Below are positions 48,318 through 57,267 of a DNA stretch of 64,000 nucleotides, in pieces; positions within the stretch are counted from its first letter, which is position 1, and each line of letters starts with the position of its first letter. The position numbers were made by a program, and so were the translations under genes. The notes beneath the pieces are model-generated. The model was not told the DNA's origin and did not search any database. It was given only the letters and a program-made list of their open reading frames with translations. The stretch spans positions 496,001 to 560,000 of the forward strand of contig QUOL01000002.1 in the NCBI GenBank assembly GCA_009761415.1. The letters run 5' to 3'. This DNA comes from Sarcomyxa edulis. Taxonomy: Eukaryota > Basidiomycota > Agaricomycetes > Agaricales > Mycenaceae.

Positions 48318-48409
48318 GCTTCTATAGTATAGTGGTAATGAATAGTATTGTTAGTTTAGTTTATGTAATTGTAAGTCACATGTTCAGGTTCAATTCCTAC
48401 CTAGTGCAG
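48318..48409 (+). ncRNA. tRNA-derived sequence with Pol III A and B boxes
   Basis: TAGTATAGTGG (48325-48335) fits the A box and GGTTCAATTCC (48387-48397) fits the B box, 51 bp apart; a T run follows at 48411. The acceptor and T stems pair poorly, so it is not a working tRNA. It faces outward toward the right end of the TIR element. Confidence 0.5.
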
Positions 48410-48529
48410 TTCTTTTTAATTTCCTCAAGTAATACTACAGTATTACTTCAATTGAAGTTGACCACAAGCTAAGTAAAACATAATAGTAATACTTTTGTTT
48501 TACTAAACTGAAAAGTAATACTACAGTTG

Positions 48530-48607
48530 AAGTACTATTTTGTGGCATTTTATACACTTCACTTTTACCACACATGTGGGGAAAAGTAATACTATATTAG
48601 CTGGCAT
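48530..48607. repeat. Right terminal inverted repeat of the TIR element
   Basis: Inverse partner of 42083-42161. Confidence 0.8.
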
Positions 48608-48940
48608 GACTCTCGTAACGCGGCTTCTGGCTCCCTCTCGCATATCGACCCCAGACGTCCAGTCATTCGCCTGTCTCCGGAGCACCATCCTCGGCCACGA
48701 TCTGATTCCAGCATCGCACGCAGCGAGAAAATGGATGCCATCGTTCGCAATTCTAGGTCCCGTCTTCTCGACGGTGCCAGTGATTCGTCCGCTTTTGGCG
48801 TGCTAAGCCCCGTTGTCGTTGATCATATGACCCCAATTATTGATCAAGTAATGAAGGAAATTGGTTTGGCGTATCGCGTCTTGATCGAGGATGCTATCGA
48901 TGAGGCGGACGAGGAGGAGATTGCTATGGCGTTCTTGTAG
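48608..48940 (+). pseudogene. Accessory gene VI, 3' part
   Basis: Continuation of the exon cut at 42080: with 42081-48607 removed, codons CAT and GAC become adjacent and the frame runs 111 codons to TAG at 48938-48940. It contains SEKMDAIVRNSRSRLLDG and an acidic helix ending DEADEEEIAMAFL. It sits 192 bp from the pol stop, which is on the opposite strand. Confidence 0.55.
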
Positions 48941-49132
48941 CACAAGTCCACCTTCTCGTATTTTCTTGTTTGTTTTTGATAAACCGTCGCAGATTTCCGA
49001 CTTTGTACGCTCCCCCCCCTTTTTCTCGGTGGACACCACCTTTAATGTAGAAATATGAATCGATTTCTTGTTAAATAAGCCAGATGAATATAAGGTGAAA
49101 TTTAAGAAGTCTTTTTCGTCGCCTCGCCGGCC
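48941..49132. other. Spacer between accessory gene VI and pol
   Basis: Tail-to-tail intergenic spacer where antisense transcripts of the cluster and the retrotransposon's sense transcript converge. No further element is seen. Confidence 0.4.
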
Positions 49133-52100
49133 CTACGTCCTCTTTTGTCCCGTTTGTTCTGGCGTTAACGTTGTCCCTTCGTGTTCCGGTTTCCTGGGGA
49201 ACTGCCAAAGTCTCGTCCTGTATGTTCCTGGTAGCGAGTCGTCCCCTGGTTCCACCAAACTGTATTCCTCTGGTGTATCGTCGTCCGCCATCTCGTTCAG
49301 CTGTTTCGTAGTTTTACCTACTAAGGTTGTGACTTGGATAGTGATTTCGTTCCTCCTGAAGTAGGGTACCAGTCGGTGCGCCGCAAATCGATGTTCCGCG
49401 ATCGCACCATTGACTTCGGGGAGTATATAACTTCCCGATTTCGTTTGCCGGACAACAACCATCGGACCTATATATCGGGGCTTCATCTTGTTATTCAGTT
49501 CCTTCTCGATCCTTGTGTTTCTGATGAGTACGAGCCTCCCCGGGGCGAACTTGAAATCGTAAATCTGCCCTTCATACTTCTTCAGGAATTGCTCTGCCGA
49601 CTCGAGCCTAGCCTTGTACTTGTCTCTCTGTATTTTCGATAGCTCCTTTTCCCGTCTTTGAAGCTTCATCGCTCTTCGCGTTATGAGTTCTCCGAAGTCC
49701 ATTTCTTCGTCGATAAACGGGTGCATGTATGTTGACTGTTCCAAATCAAATGGATGTATCGCCTGGACACCGTGCGCTATGTAATATGGCGAATACCCCG
49801 TGGATTTCTGAATTGTAATCCGCTCGGCCCAAAATATGGCATGCGCTGCCTTCGGCCAAATTGATTGATTCCCATCGCACGACTTAATGAGCGATTCTCG
49901 GACATCGTAGTGCTTTCGCTCGATGACCCCCTGCGCTTGCGAATTATAACCCGAAATTCGTATATGATTGATTCCATATTGCTTTTTGAGGTGATCGACC
50001 GCTTTGACCCAAGGTTTCCCATTATCCGTGACGATTTCCATTATACTTCCCCATCTGCATAGGACATCTTCGAAGATGAAACTGGCCAGATTAACAGCGC
50101 TTTCATTTTTCAGCATTCTCCACTCCGGATATGAGCTGAGCGAACATCGTCCATGAGCAATCACATGAAAGCCATCGACTGTAGGAAGGTGCATTGTGTC
50201 CATGTAGATTTTCCCAAATAGCGGAAACGGAACCGCCACGGTCGGAGGAATGTGGATCTTCGAACTGTTCCTGAGTTGACATTGGTGACACGTCCTGACG
50301 AACCAGGACACATCTCTGCTCATGCTTGGCCACCAAAACCTATCCATCAGCCTGACCTTCGTTGTCCACGTTGCTTTATGCCCGAATTTATCATGAAGTT
50401 CGGACATTATTTGAATCCTCTTTTCCGGTGGGAGTACGACTTTGTGTTTCAGCTGCCTGTCCTTTCTCCATAATTGCCCATTTAGGACAAAGAAGTGAGC
50501 TGCTTTCTTCATAAACGCTTTGAATTGTTTATCGGACAATCCTTCGGGCCTGTTCGCCGTTTCAAGGTACTCAGCTATTCGTACGAGTTCTTCGTCTTGT
50601 TTGATGGCGAGAGTCGACTGAGGAATAACCACGTTCGGGACAACTTCGCCAATAAGGACTGCCGATACTTCTCTTCTTCGGCCAGGTAGCGAGGCGAAAT
50701 ATGCCTTTGCTATGGCTTCGGGGAAATCGCGCTCATTTACCATTAATCGATGAGGCGGCACCGTATCCAATATTGACCGAGCTCTGTTTTCGTTCCAGTT
50801 TAGCATTTCGACCGAAAATCCACATGCCCTATCGATCCATTCTTCGACGTCGTCTTCCTCTTCCGAATCTTCCGGGGCCTTTCGTCGTCTAGATAGACCA
50901 TCCGCCGGCCCCATCGCCGTTCCTGGAATGTGCTCTAGTTTGAACGTGAACAGCTGGATAGCTGCTATCCATCTATTGATAGCCGCATTAGGTTGTATAT
51001 CCGGATTATTTAGCATCCCTTTGATATATTTCGCATCTGTTCGGACCGTCAGGTTTTTAACCCCGACTATGTATAACCTATAAGCCCTGAGGGCCCTGAA
51101 TAAGCCATAGAGTTCGATTTTTGCCTGGGAGTATCCTTGCTCGCGTTCATTCCATGTAATAGAGCCAAATCTGGATGGATATTCGATCCCGTCTTGTCCG
51201 AGTTGCAGCAGGACACAGCCCATCGCCCTCCAAGACGAATCGACAACTAGATAGACCATCCTTTCCGAGTGGTAGTCTATTGCTCGGAGTGCCGGAGAGG
51301 TTATTAAGAGATGTTTGAGCGTTTCCATGGCTTTTATCTGTGGCAATCCGAAGACGAAATCGACATCCTTTCGTGTAAGCATGACCAGCGGCCGCGCATG
51401 TAGCGAAAAGTTCTTTATGAAGATTCTCATTAGTCCGAGCGTTCCTAGGAAGGCTCGGACGTCTGTTAAATCTTCACAGGGTGGCCAATCTTTGATTTTC
51501 TGGACCTTTGTTTCATCCGGGACCCTGCCATGCACGTTACAGCGGTGGCCAACAATGACGACCGATGGTACTGCCAGAAATGATTTCTTGGCATTGAACG
51601 TTCCTCCTGCATGCCTTATTCGGTGAACGATTCGATTGACGTTCACCAGGTGTTCCCACACGAATCTCCTTATCCCTGGGTTGTCCGGTATTGTTTCGTA
51701 TTCTCCAGTTTCCGATTGGTAGTACGTTGCTGGTCCCTTCACCGGACAATCGTCCACGAACGGTTGTGTGATGCTCGGAATCTCATCTTGCAGAATGAAC
51801 GAAACATCTCCCTGTTGTATCTGGACCGAATTAGTGTATCCTTGTGGAAGCCTTGTTAACCTGAAAGTGCCCATCGGCGTTTGGAACGTCGTAAGATCCC
51901 TTGAAGGTATAGCGAGGATTCTGTGGTCGAATCCTACAAACAGATCGAACATTCCATATATCGTGGCCCCACCGAAGGACTCCGCATAGACTTCGACGAT
52001 CGGCGGGCAGCCCGCGTCCTTTATCGTTACAGCATTAAGAGGCTGTAAGTCATGCACAATCCTTAACGATACCCCATCCTTCTTCGGCACGCAGAACCAC

Positions 52101-52875
52101 CTCGACCTGTACGATGAATTCGATGGTTCATATACTCCTGCCGCTATCTTGTCTTTGACTGCCTGTACCACCTTATCTCGTATCCCCGGTGGTATCGGAA
52201 TGTTTTTATAGCTCCAAGGGGTGTGTTCGAGAACTGGGAGCTTAATCGGTTCGAAGTAGTCCGATCTGAAGTGGCCCTTTTCCATCTCGTTCCAGGCGAA
52301 CGCCATTTCGTGCGTTTTGATTATATGATGGACTAGTTTTTCTTCCTCAGGCCATAAAAAGCCGTCCGAGTTGATATTCTGTTCCATCATCCTTTCCATC
52401 GTATATCTCGTGCCTGGTTCGAATCGCGGTGGACGTGTTGGTAGCTCAGGCAGCGTTTCCAGCGGGTCCGACGGGAACTTTCGTACTATCCTGTATTCCT
52501 CTGGCAGCGTAGCAGCGACCGGTTGGGTCCTTTTATCTACCGGTTTGTACTTCTTCCCCTTCTTTCTCTTCTGCGGTATTTTGTCGTCCGAAAGCGTCAG
52601 GCATTGCGTATCTTCATTTAGTATACAATTTTCACATGAGGGCTGGTTGAGGGTTTGCTCCGCTCCCTCCGTTTCCGTGTTTTCGTAGCGCGTTCCGGTA
52701 AATATGTTACATGCTGGGTGGCCCAGTCTGGAAAGGGAAAATCGTGTCGTCGAGTTCGTTGTTACATTGTGATCGTTAATTTCAGCAGTCTGGGTATCGT
52801 CGGTCACCGTAAAATACTTGACCGATATGCTTTTTCGAAGGTTCGTCTCGACTACTGACGGCCTCCGACCGGGCG
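49133..52875 (-). CDS. Pol polyprotein of the giant retrotransposon (RT, RNase H, integrase)
   Basis: Open frame in the -1 phase relative to gag, from just after the slippery site (52876) to 49133. The first GTG-type start would be 52807, but no good ATG begins it, which supports frameshift expression. Reverse transcriptase has CVPKKDGVSLRIVHDLQPLN and the catalytic FVDD box (Phe where Tyr is usual). RNase H has VVDSSWRAMG and VRTDAKYIKG. Integrase has an H2C2 finger (HDKFGHKAT…CHQCQ) and the D-D-E core (MDTMHLP, VTDNGKPW, QGVIERKHYD). There is no chromodomain at the C-terminus. All catalytic residues appear intact. The protein makes the cDNA and inserts it. Confidence 0.92.
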
Positions 52876-55302
52876 AAAACCCACCGATGTCGGTGAAGAT
52901 CGTTTTGGTTTGACGAACGTTGGAACTGTGACAACCTTCCCTGTATTAGGGCAGGTCAAGGTCAGGTCCTGGTTTCCGGTCGTGTAGTCCTTGGTAACGC
53001 ATCCCGTTAGTTTAAAGAATGGTCGTCCCATTAGTATTTCGAACGGAGCGTTTTCCACTACATGGACCTTCAGATAGATTTCGAGTCCTCCGATATTAAA
53101 TTTAAGGTCCTCGATAAGCCCCGTAGTCGTGTCATGCTGGCTATTGGCCGATTCCATAGTGATTTTATGGTCCGGTCTCAAGTGTATTCCGAGTTTCTGC
53201 CAAAGTCCCTTGTTCATGGCAATTATTTCCGACCCTCCGTCCAACACACATTCGACCTTTTCATCCTCGATAGTCGGGTAGATTACTCTGAGTTTTTCAA
53301 TGGATGAGCCCGTGAGGAGAATTTCTTCATCCGGTCCGTTCGGATTTTCGTACCGAAGGATATAACTGGAGTCCGGTTCGTCGATGTTGTCCGGATTAAT
53401 CGACTCGAGTCGTCCAACCGTCGGAATCCTTTTAGTAGACACCAGTTCCTTGTACTGTTTTCTGACATCTAGACTAAGCGAAAGTAATTCTCTTTGTGAG
53501 ATGGATATCTGAGTATCAAGTGATCGGTTCAGGACCCTTTTTGCCAACTCCGGATCTTCTATCGGCGTTGAGAATTTATACTGCGGACCAGTTTGTGCCT
53601 GCTTCCTTCCTTCGGTCGCATCCTTTTCGAATTCTACCGTTTTCCTTTTGGGAGGAACTTGGCTGACCGGATCGTCAGGGAGCGGCTGAGGTCGTCCGGG
53701 GGGTCCTTTCCTTCGCATAGCAGGTACAGGTTTCTCCGTAGGTTCCAGCGGTTTGCCATTACGGGTTTTTCTTGCTTGTTCGTTTGCTAGGACTTCTCCA
53801 ATATCTTCTTCTTCTTCCTCGATCTCCTCGATCCTTGATTCTTTGTAGTACGAACTAGAAGTTTCTCCGGACGATGCGAACCACATGGTAGAAGCATGGG
53901 GAGGTGCATCGCGTACAAAGTTGACGCCATTTATAATCGACCCCGGATACATTTCATGGTACCTGTTGATTCTGGCAGCCAAGTTGATTCCTTCTATATT
54001 TGAAGGAACCCATGCTCCGTTCGGAAGTACGACTTTTCCGTTCATGTTTCGCATGCATTTCCCATCTCTGATAAATTCGGCGACCTTCGGACAATCTCGA
54101 ATGAAGTGAGACGTGTCCGAACAGAACGCACAAACCGAGCCGTTTCCTGGACCGTTTTGAATTCTTCGGACAGGGGATCGATCGAGGAATGGGTTAGGTG
54201 CCCTTCCCTGCGCTGGGACATAGCCTTGGTAACGGTTATTGTATGACATGGCCTGGTTTGCCCCCATGTTTGATAACGTGGCTGCCAACGTACTCATGCT
54301 TGCTGCCAACTCCCTATTAAGCACCTTTATTTCCCTCGACATTTCGTCTATTTCTTGTTTAACTACCGGATCCATTCCAGTCGTCTGTGTTCCGCTGTAA
54401 AGAACCTGTCCTCCTAGGATATGTTGGCCTTCCTTGTAGAGGTCATCGATCATATATGGTTCGTCGAGTTCCTGGTCGGGCTTCTTGATTTTTAGTCGGG
54501 CCATTAGCTGGACCAGGAACTGCGGGTGGAGTCCTTTTACGTAGAGGCGATTCTCTTCTTTCGCAGAGATCTTGTTTTGGTCTTTGAGATGATGCGATAT
54601 CCTGGTAAAAGAACGATGGTATTTTCCAAAGTCCGATTTGGTGTTAATCGGTATTGCTGCTTCTTTTGCAAGCAAGACCTCTAGATCATTGAGCGTATAT
54701 TTCTTTTTCTCGTCTGATCCGGGATAAAGCTTCCGGACTTCGGATTTGAAGGCGTCCCAGTCTTTTGCGGTAACCACCTTCCAAAGCGATTCGTCTTCCG
54801 CCCCAAGGTAGTACCTAGCCATGTCGATTTTCTCTTTATCCGACGCTTTCCCAGCCGCCGTGCATACTTGGTCTATGTCTTCGAAATACCTTGTAACAGA
54901 TTCGTCGAGACCATCAAATTTTGGAGCATCCCTGCTGGTCCGGGTGGGCGGCGGTCTTGACGTCATTGTCGGAAGGTTTTTCTGTATTCGGGGTTGGGAT
55001 ATTCGAGGGGTTATGCGATTCGATGGTAACGGTATCTGAGACGGAGGAGGCGGCTGAGTCTGCGTTTGGTCTTGTGTTGAAGTTTGGCGGGAAGGGATGG
55101 ATAGGATTCGAGACTCCAATTGGAGGTGAGATAAGGGTTCAGCTGGTAAACTGTTCGACGGTTCGTTTCCCTGGGCTAGGCTAACCGAGTCTTCCGAGGG
55201 CGTAAGGGAGGCCTCTGTTGAAATAGTGTCCGATTCAACGGAACGTGGGAGCAATTCTTCGTCTGAGGTATCTATGTTGGAAGGAGGTGTTTGGGATGGC
55301 AA
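52852..55302 (-). CDS. Gag with zinc knuckle and protease-like domain of the giant retrotransposon
   Basis: 816 aa. The N-terminus is Ser/Pro/Gln-rich. The capsid-like domain starts near APKFDGLDESVTRYFEDID. The zinc knuckle CAFCSDTSHFIRDCP has the canonical C-x2-C-x4-H-x4-C spacing. The region after it is acidic. A retropepsin-like domain near the C-terminus has VECVLDGGSEIIAMNK and a FEILMGRPFFKL flap/partner motif; the active triplet is D-G-G where D-S/T-G is usual. It forms the particle and probably processes the polyprotein. The ATG at 55302 lies 214 nt inside the 5' LTR. Confidence 0.9.
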   Translation of the reverse strand: MPSQTPPSNIDTSDEELLPRSVESDTISTEASLTPSEDSVSLAQGNEPSNSLPAEPLSHLQLESRILSIPSRQTSTQDQTQTQPPPPSQIPLPSNRITPRISQPRIQKNLPTMTSRPPPTRTSRDAPKFDGLDESVTRYFEDIDQVCTAAGKASDKEKIDMARYYLGAEDESLWKVVTAKDWDAFKSEVRKLYPGSDEKKKYTLNDLEVLLAKEAAIPINTKSDFGKYHRSFTRISHHLKDQNKISAKEENRLYVKGLHPQFLVQLMARLKIKKPDQELDEPYMIDDLYKEGQHILGGQVLYSGTQTTGMDPVVKQEIDEMSREIKVLNRELAASMSTLAATLSNMGANQAMSYNNRYQGYVPAQGRAPNPFLDRSPVRRIQNGPGNGSVCAFCSDTSHFIRDCPKVAEFIRDGKCMRNMNGKVVLPNGAWVPSNIEGINLAARINRYHEMYPGSIINGVNFVRDAPPHASTMWFASSGETSSSYYKESRIEEIEEEEEDIGEVLANEQARKTRNGKPLEPTEKPVPAMRRKGPPGRPQPLPDDPVSQVPPKRKTVEFEKDATEGRKQAQTGPQYKFSTPIEDPELAKRVLNRSLDTQISISQRELLSLSLDVRKQYKELVSTKRIPTVGRLESINPDNIDEPDSSYILRYENPNGPDEEILLTGSSIEKLRVIYPTIEDEKVECVLDGGSEIIAMNKGLWQKLGIHLRPDHKITMESANSQHDTTTGLIEDLKFNIGGLEIYLKVHVVENAPFEILMGRPFFKLTGCVTKDYTTGNQDLTLTCPNTGKVVTVPTFVKPKRSSPTSVGFRPVGGRQ
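52876..52882 (-). promoter_or_regulatory. -1 ribosomal frameshift slippery heptamer G GGT TTT
   Basis: On the minus strand the gag codons GTG GGT TTT contain X XXY YYZ = G GGT TTT in the correct register, 8 codons before the gag stop (52854-52852). The -1 frame is open from upstream of this point into pol. A downstream pseudoknot was not assessed. Confidence 0.6.
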
Positions 55303-55515
55303 CCAATCAAGATTTATTGATGGTACGTCCGATAGCGGTGACGATTCGGGCGGAGTCGTTTCTTCGGAAAGGTCGCTTTGTGGATATTCGACGGATAAAT
55401 GTGGTATACGGGAAGTTTGAGAGAAGGCTTGAAGCTCTGCTTCAGCTAAACGAGTTTGGGCTCAGGTAACTCGTCTAGTAGACACCTTTTAAATCCCCTC
55501 GCGGTGGGCTCCAGT
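55303..55515 (-). other. 5' leader of the giant retrotransposon
   Basis: Untranslated leader between the PBS and the gag ATG, which would carry packaging signals. Nothing further is recognised. Confidence 0.5.
55496..55513 (-). other. Primer binding site
   Basis: Two nt inside the 5' LTR the minus strand reads TGGAGCCCACCGCGAGGG, beginning with TGG as expected for pairing to a tRNA 3' CCA. The tRNA species was not identified. Confidence 0.65.
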
Positions 55516-57263
55516 TGTGATGAGGACTGCGGCGCTAGGAGTAGATGTGCTAGACTCCTAACTATAGTTCGCCTCTAGGGGGTAAGGTGACGTTTTCTCG
55601 GAGGGGATTTTACGTAGCGAGAAATCCTAATGCCCAGTGACTTGTGTTTGGATAATGTGTTCGTAAAACGGTGGTGAGGTGGGTATGAGATGATGAGGTG
55701 TAAGGTAAGCTTCGGACTTGTAGGATCGTTCTCGGTAGGCCGTTTAGAGGCTTCGGACAGCTATTGGTTCGTTCTTGGAAAACCTACGAAGGCCTCGGAC
55801 AGCTTTCGGAGAGCTGATCGATGCTTCGGACGGCTTATAAAACGTCTTCGGAGAGCTATCGAGGGCTTCGGACAGCTATAAGTTCGATCTTGGAGAACCT
55901 ACGAGGGCCTCGGACAGCTTTTGGTGAGCTGACCGATGCTTTGTATAGCTATAAAACGTCTTCGGAGAGCTATCGAAGGTTTCGGACAGCTCTGAACTGA
56001 TTTCGGAGAGCTTCGAGGGTTTCGGACAGCTCTGGACTGATTTCGGAGAGCTTCCTTTGTTCCGGGAGTGGTACTGCCGACTGAATCAAGTCCTTTTTCT
56101 CTTGTTTTGACCGACTCCTGTAATCGTTCCTTGTCTCGGTTTCAGAAGTATGAGAAAGAGATAGAATTCCTATAGAGAGTAACTGGGTAGTTGGTCGATT
56201 CGGGTATGTTCCTCTGGTTCTCGTCCACACTGGTTCTATCTACCGTTCTCCATGTCCTATCCTACTTTATATATGAATTCCTTCCCTGTCCTTGCCTAAT
56301 TCTTCACCCCGAGTGCCATCCCAAGGTCCCCGAGATCTCCAATGATGAAACAGATCCGGTATTGGTTTTGATGTGTCCGAACCTCGCTCAGTGTGAAAGG
56401 TTAGGGCCTGAGGTGTTCTCTGAAAGCGTTGCAAGGTGAATTTGTGAAGGGATGAAACATGTCCGAGTGAGCAGGATGATGGGGAGCTTCCGATAGATTT
56501 TTCCAAGATGCGACGGCCAAAGTTGTCCGAGAAGAGTGAATTTGATGTGGGTTGCTAGGCGGAGACCTGTAGTGTCTTTGTTAGCGGGCGATACCTCGCT
56601 TACAAGTGCTGTGTCATGTGATAAACACAGAGGGAAGAATATTCCGTAGCACCACTTGGTCAGGGTGGACGGAGGTCTTAACGAGGCGTCCAGATGCATG
56701 GAAAGGTGTGAATTGAGATCACAATGTAAAGGGAATATGTCCGATTTGATAGGAAGAACAGCTCAGGGCAGCAAGCATCACGTTGGCGGTATGTCGACTG
56801 GTGGCAATGTTTTGTCGGTGAAGTATCTCTCGATGAGGTCTTCTAGAGGTGAAAGGGAACCTGCTGAAACGATTTGGGATCTGTCCGAAGGATCTAGGGG
56901 GCTGCGGAGAGGTGATCGAGTACATTGGGCCTTCGGTCAGGTGAAACGACGATAGGGAATTGGGTTCTGGCGGTAGATTTCCTTCGGAGAAGTTGTTCGT
57001 GTGTGATTTCAAGTATTCCGAAACGTTCTGAGACGTGACCGAAGGCGGGTTAGCGTTTGGTGAGTGGATGAAGAGGCCGCTTTCGGGGAGAAACCGTCAA
57101 GTAGCGGGTACTTGGTGTCTTTCAGTGTCCGGTCATTCGAAAAGTAAGTCGTTTGTGGTGATGCCACCAGTATCTCTGTAGTTAGCTATGTCTGAGGAGT
57201 CGCATAAGAGTAGGTTGTTGTATAGTTGTCGATTCCTTGGCTGGGGATGCTGGCATCCTCACA
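55516..57263 (-). repeat. 5' LTR (right) of the giant retrotransposon
   Basis: 1748 bp, identical by eye to 33176-34923 except C at 55570. It contains the promoter for gag-pol in the minus direction. Confidence 0.93.
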
Positions 57264-57267
57264 GCGC
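57264..57267. repeat. Target-site duplication GCGC, right copy
   Basis: Right partner of 33172-33175. Confidence 0.8.

Larger units (their letters stand above)
42081..48607. mobile_element. Non-autonomous TIR element with telomere-like repeats and tRNA-like ends
   Basis: Ends are near-identical inverted repeats of about 78 bp (42083-42161 against 48530-48607). Both contain the inverse-matching strings ATTACTTTTCCCCACATGTG and GGTAAAAGTGAAGTG. After removing the nested chromovirus only about 1 kb remains, AT-rich and without a transposase, unlike its GC-rich surroundings. It contains TTAGGG-type repeats, a perfect hairpin and two tRNA-like sequences facing outward. CAT is present at both junctions (42078-42080, 48605-48607), a possible 3-bp target duplication. 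It breaks accessory gene VI. Confidence 0.7.
33176..57263 (-). mobile_element. Giant Ty3/gypsy-like LTR retrotransposon with an antisense gene cluster
   Basis: Two 1748-bp LTRs (33176-34923 and 55516-57263) at a constant offset of 22,340 bp bound a 24,088-bp element. In its own (minus) direction the order is 5' LTR, PBS (55513), gag (55302-52852), -1 site, pol (to 49133), an accessory region 35.0-48.9 kb whose genes run antisense, PPT (34932-34924), 3' LTR. It is flanked by GCGC target duplications in the Plavaka transposase exon. Excluding the nested TIR element and chromovirus it is about 17.6 kb, very large for an LTR element. gag and pol are intact. Confidence 0.9.

Noticed and set aside
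48318..48409. Functional tRNA gene
   Set aside because: A and B boxes are good, but acceptor and T stems do not pair well and the anticodon arm is not convincing.
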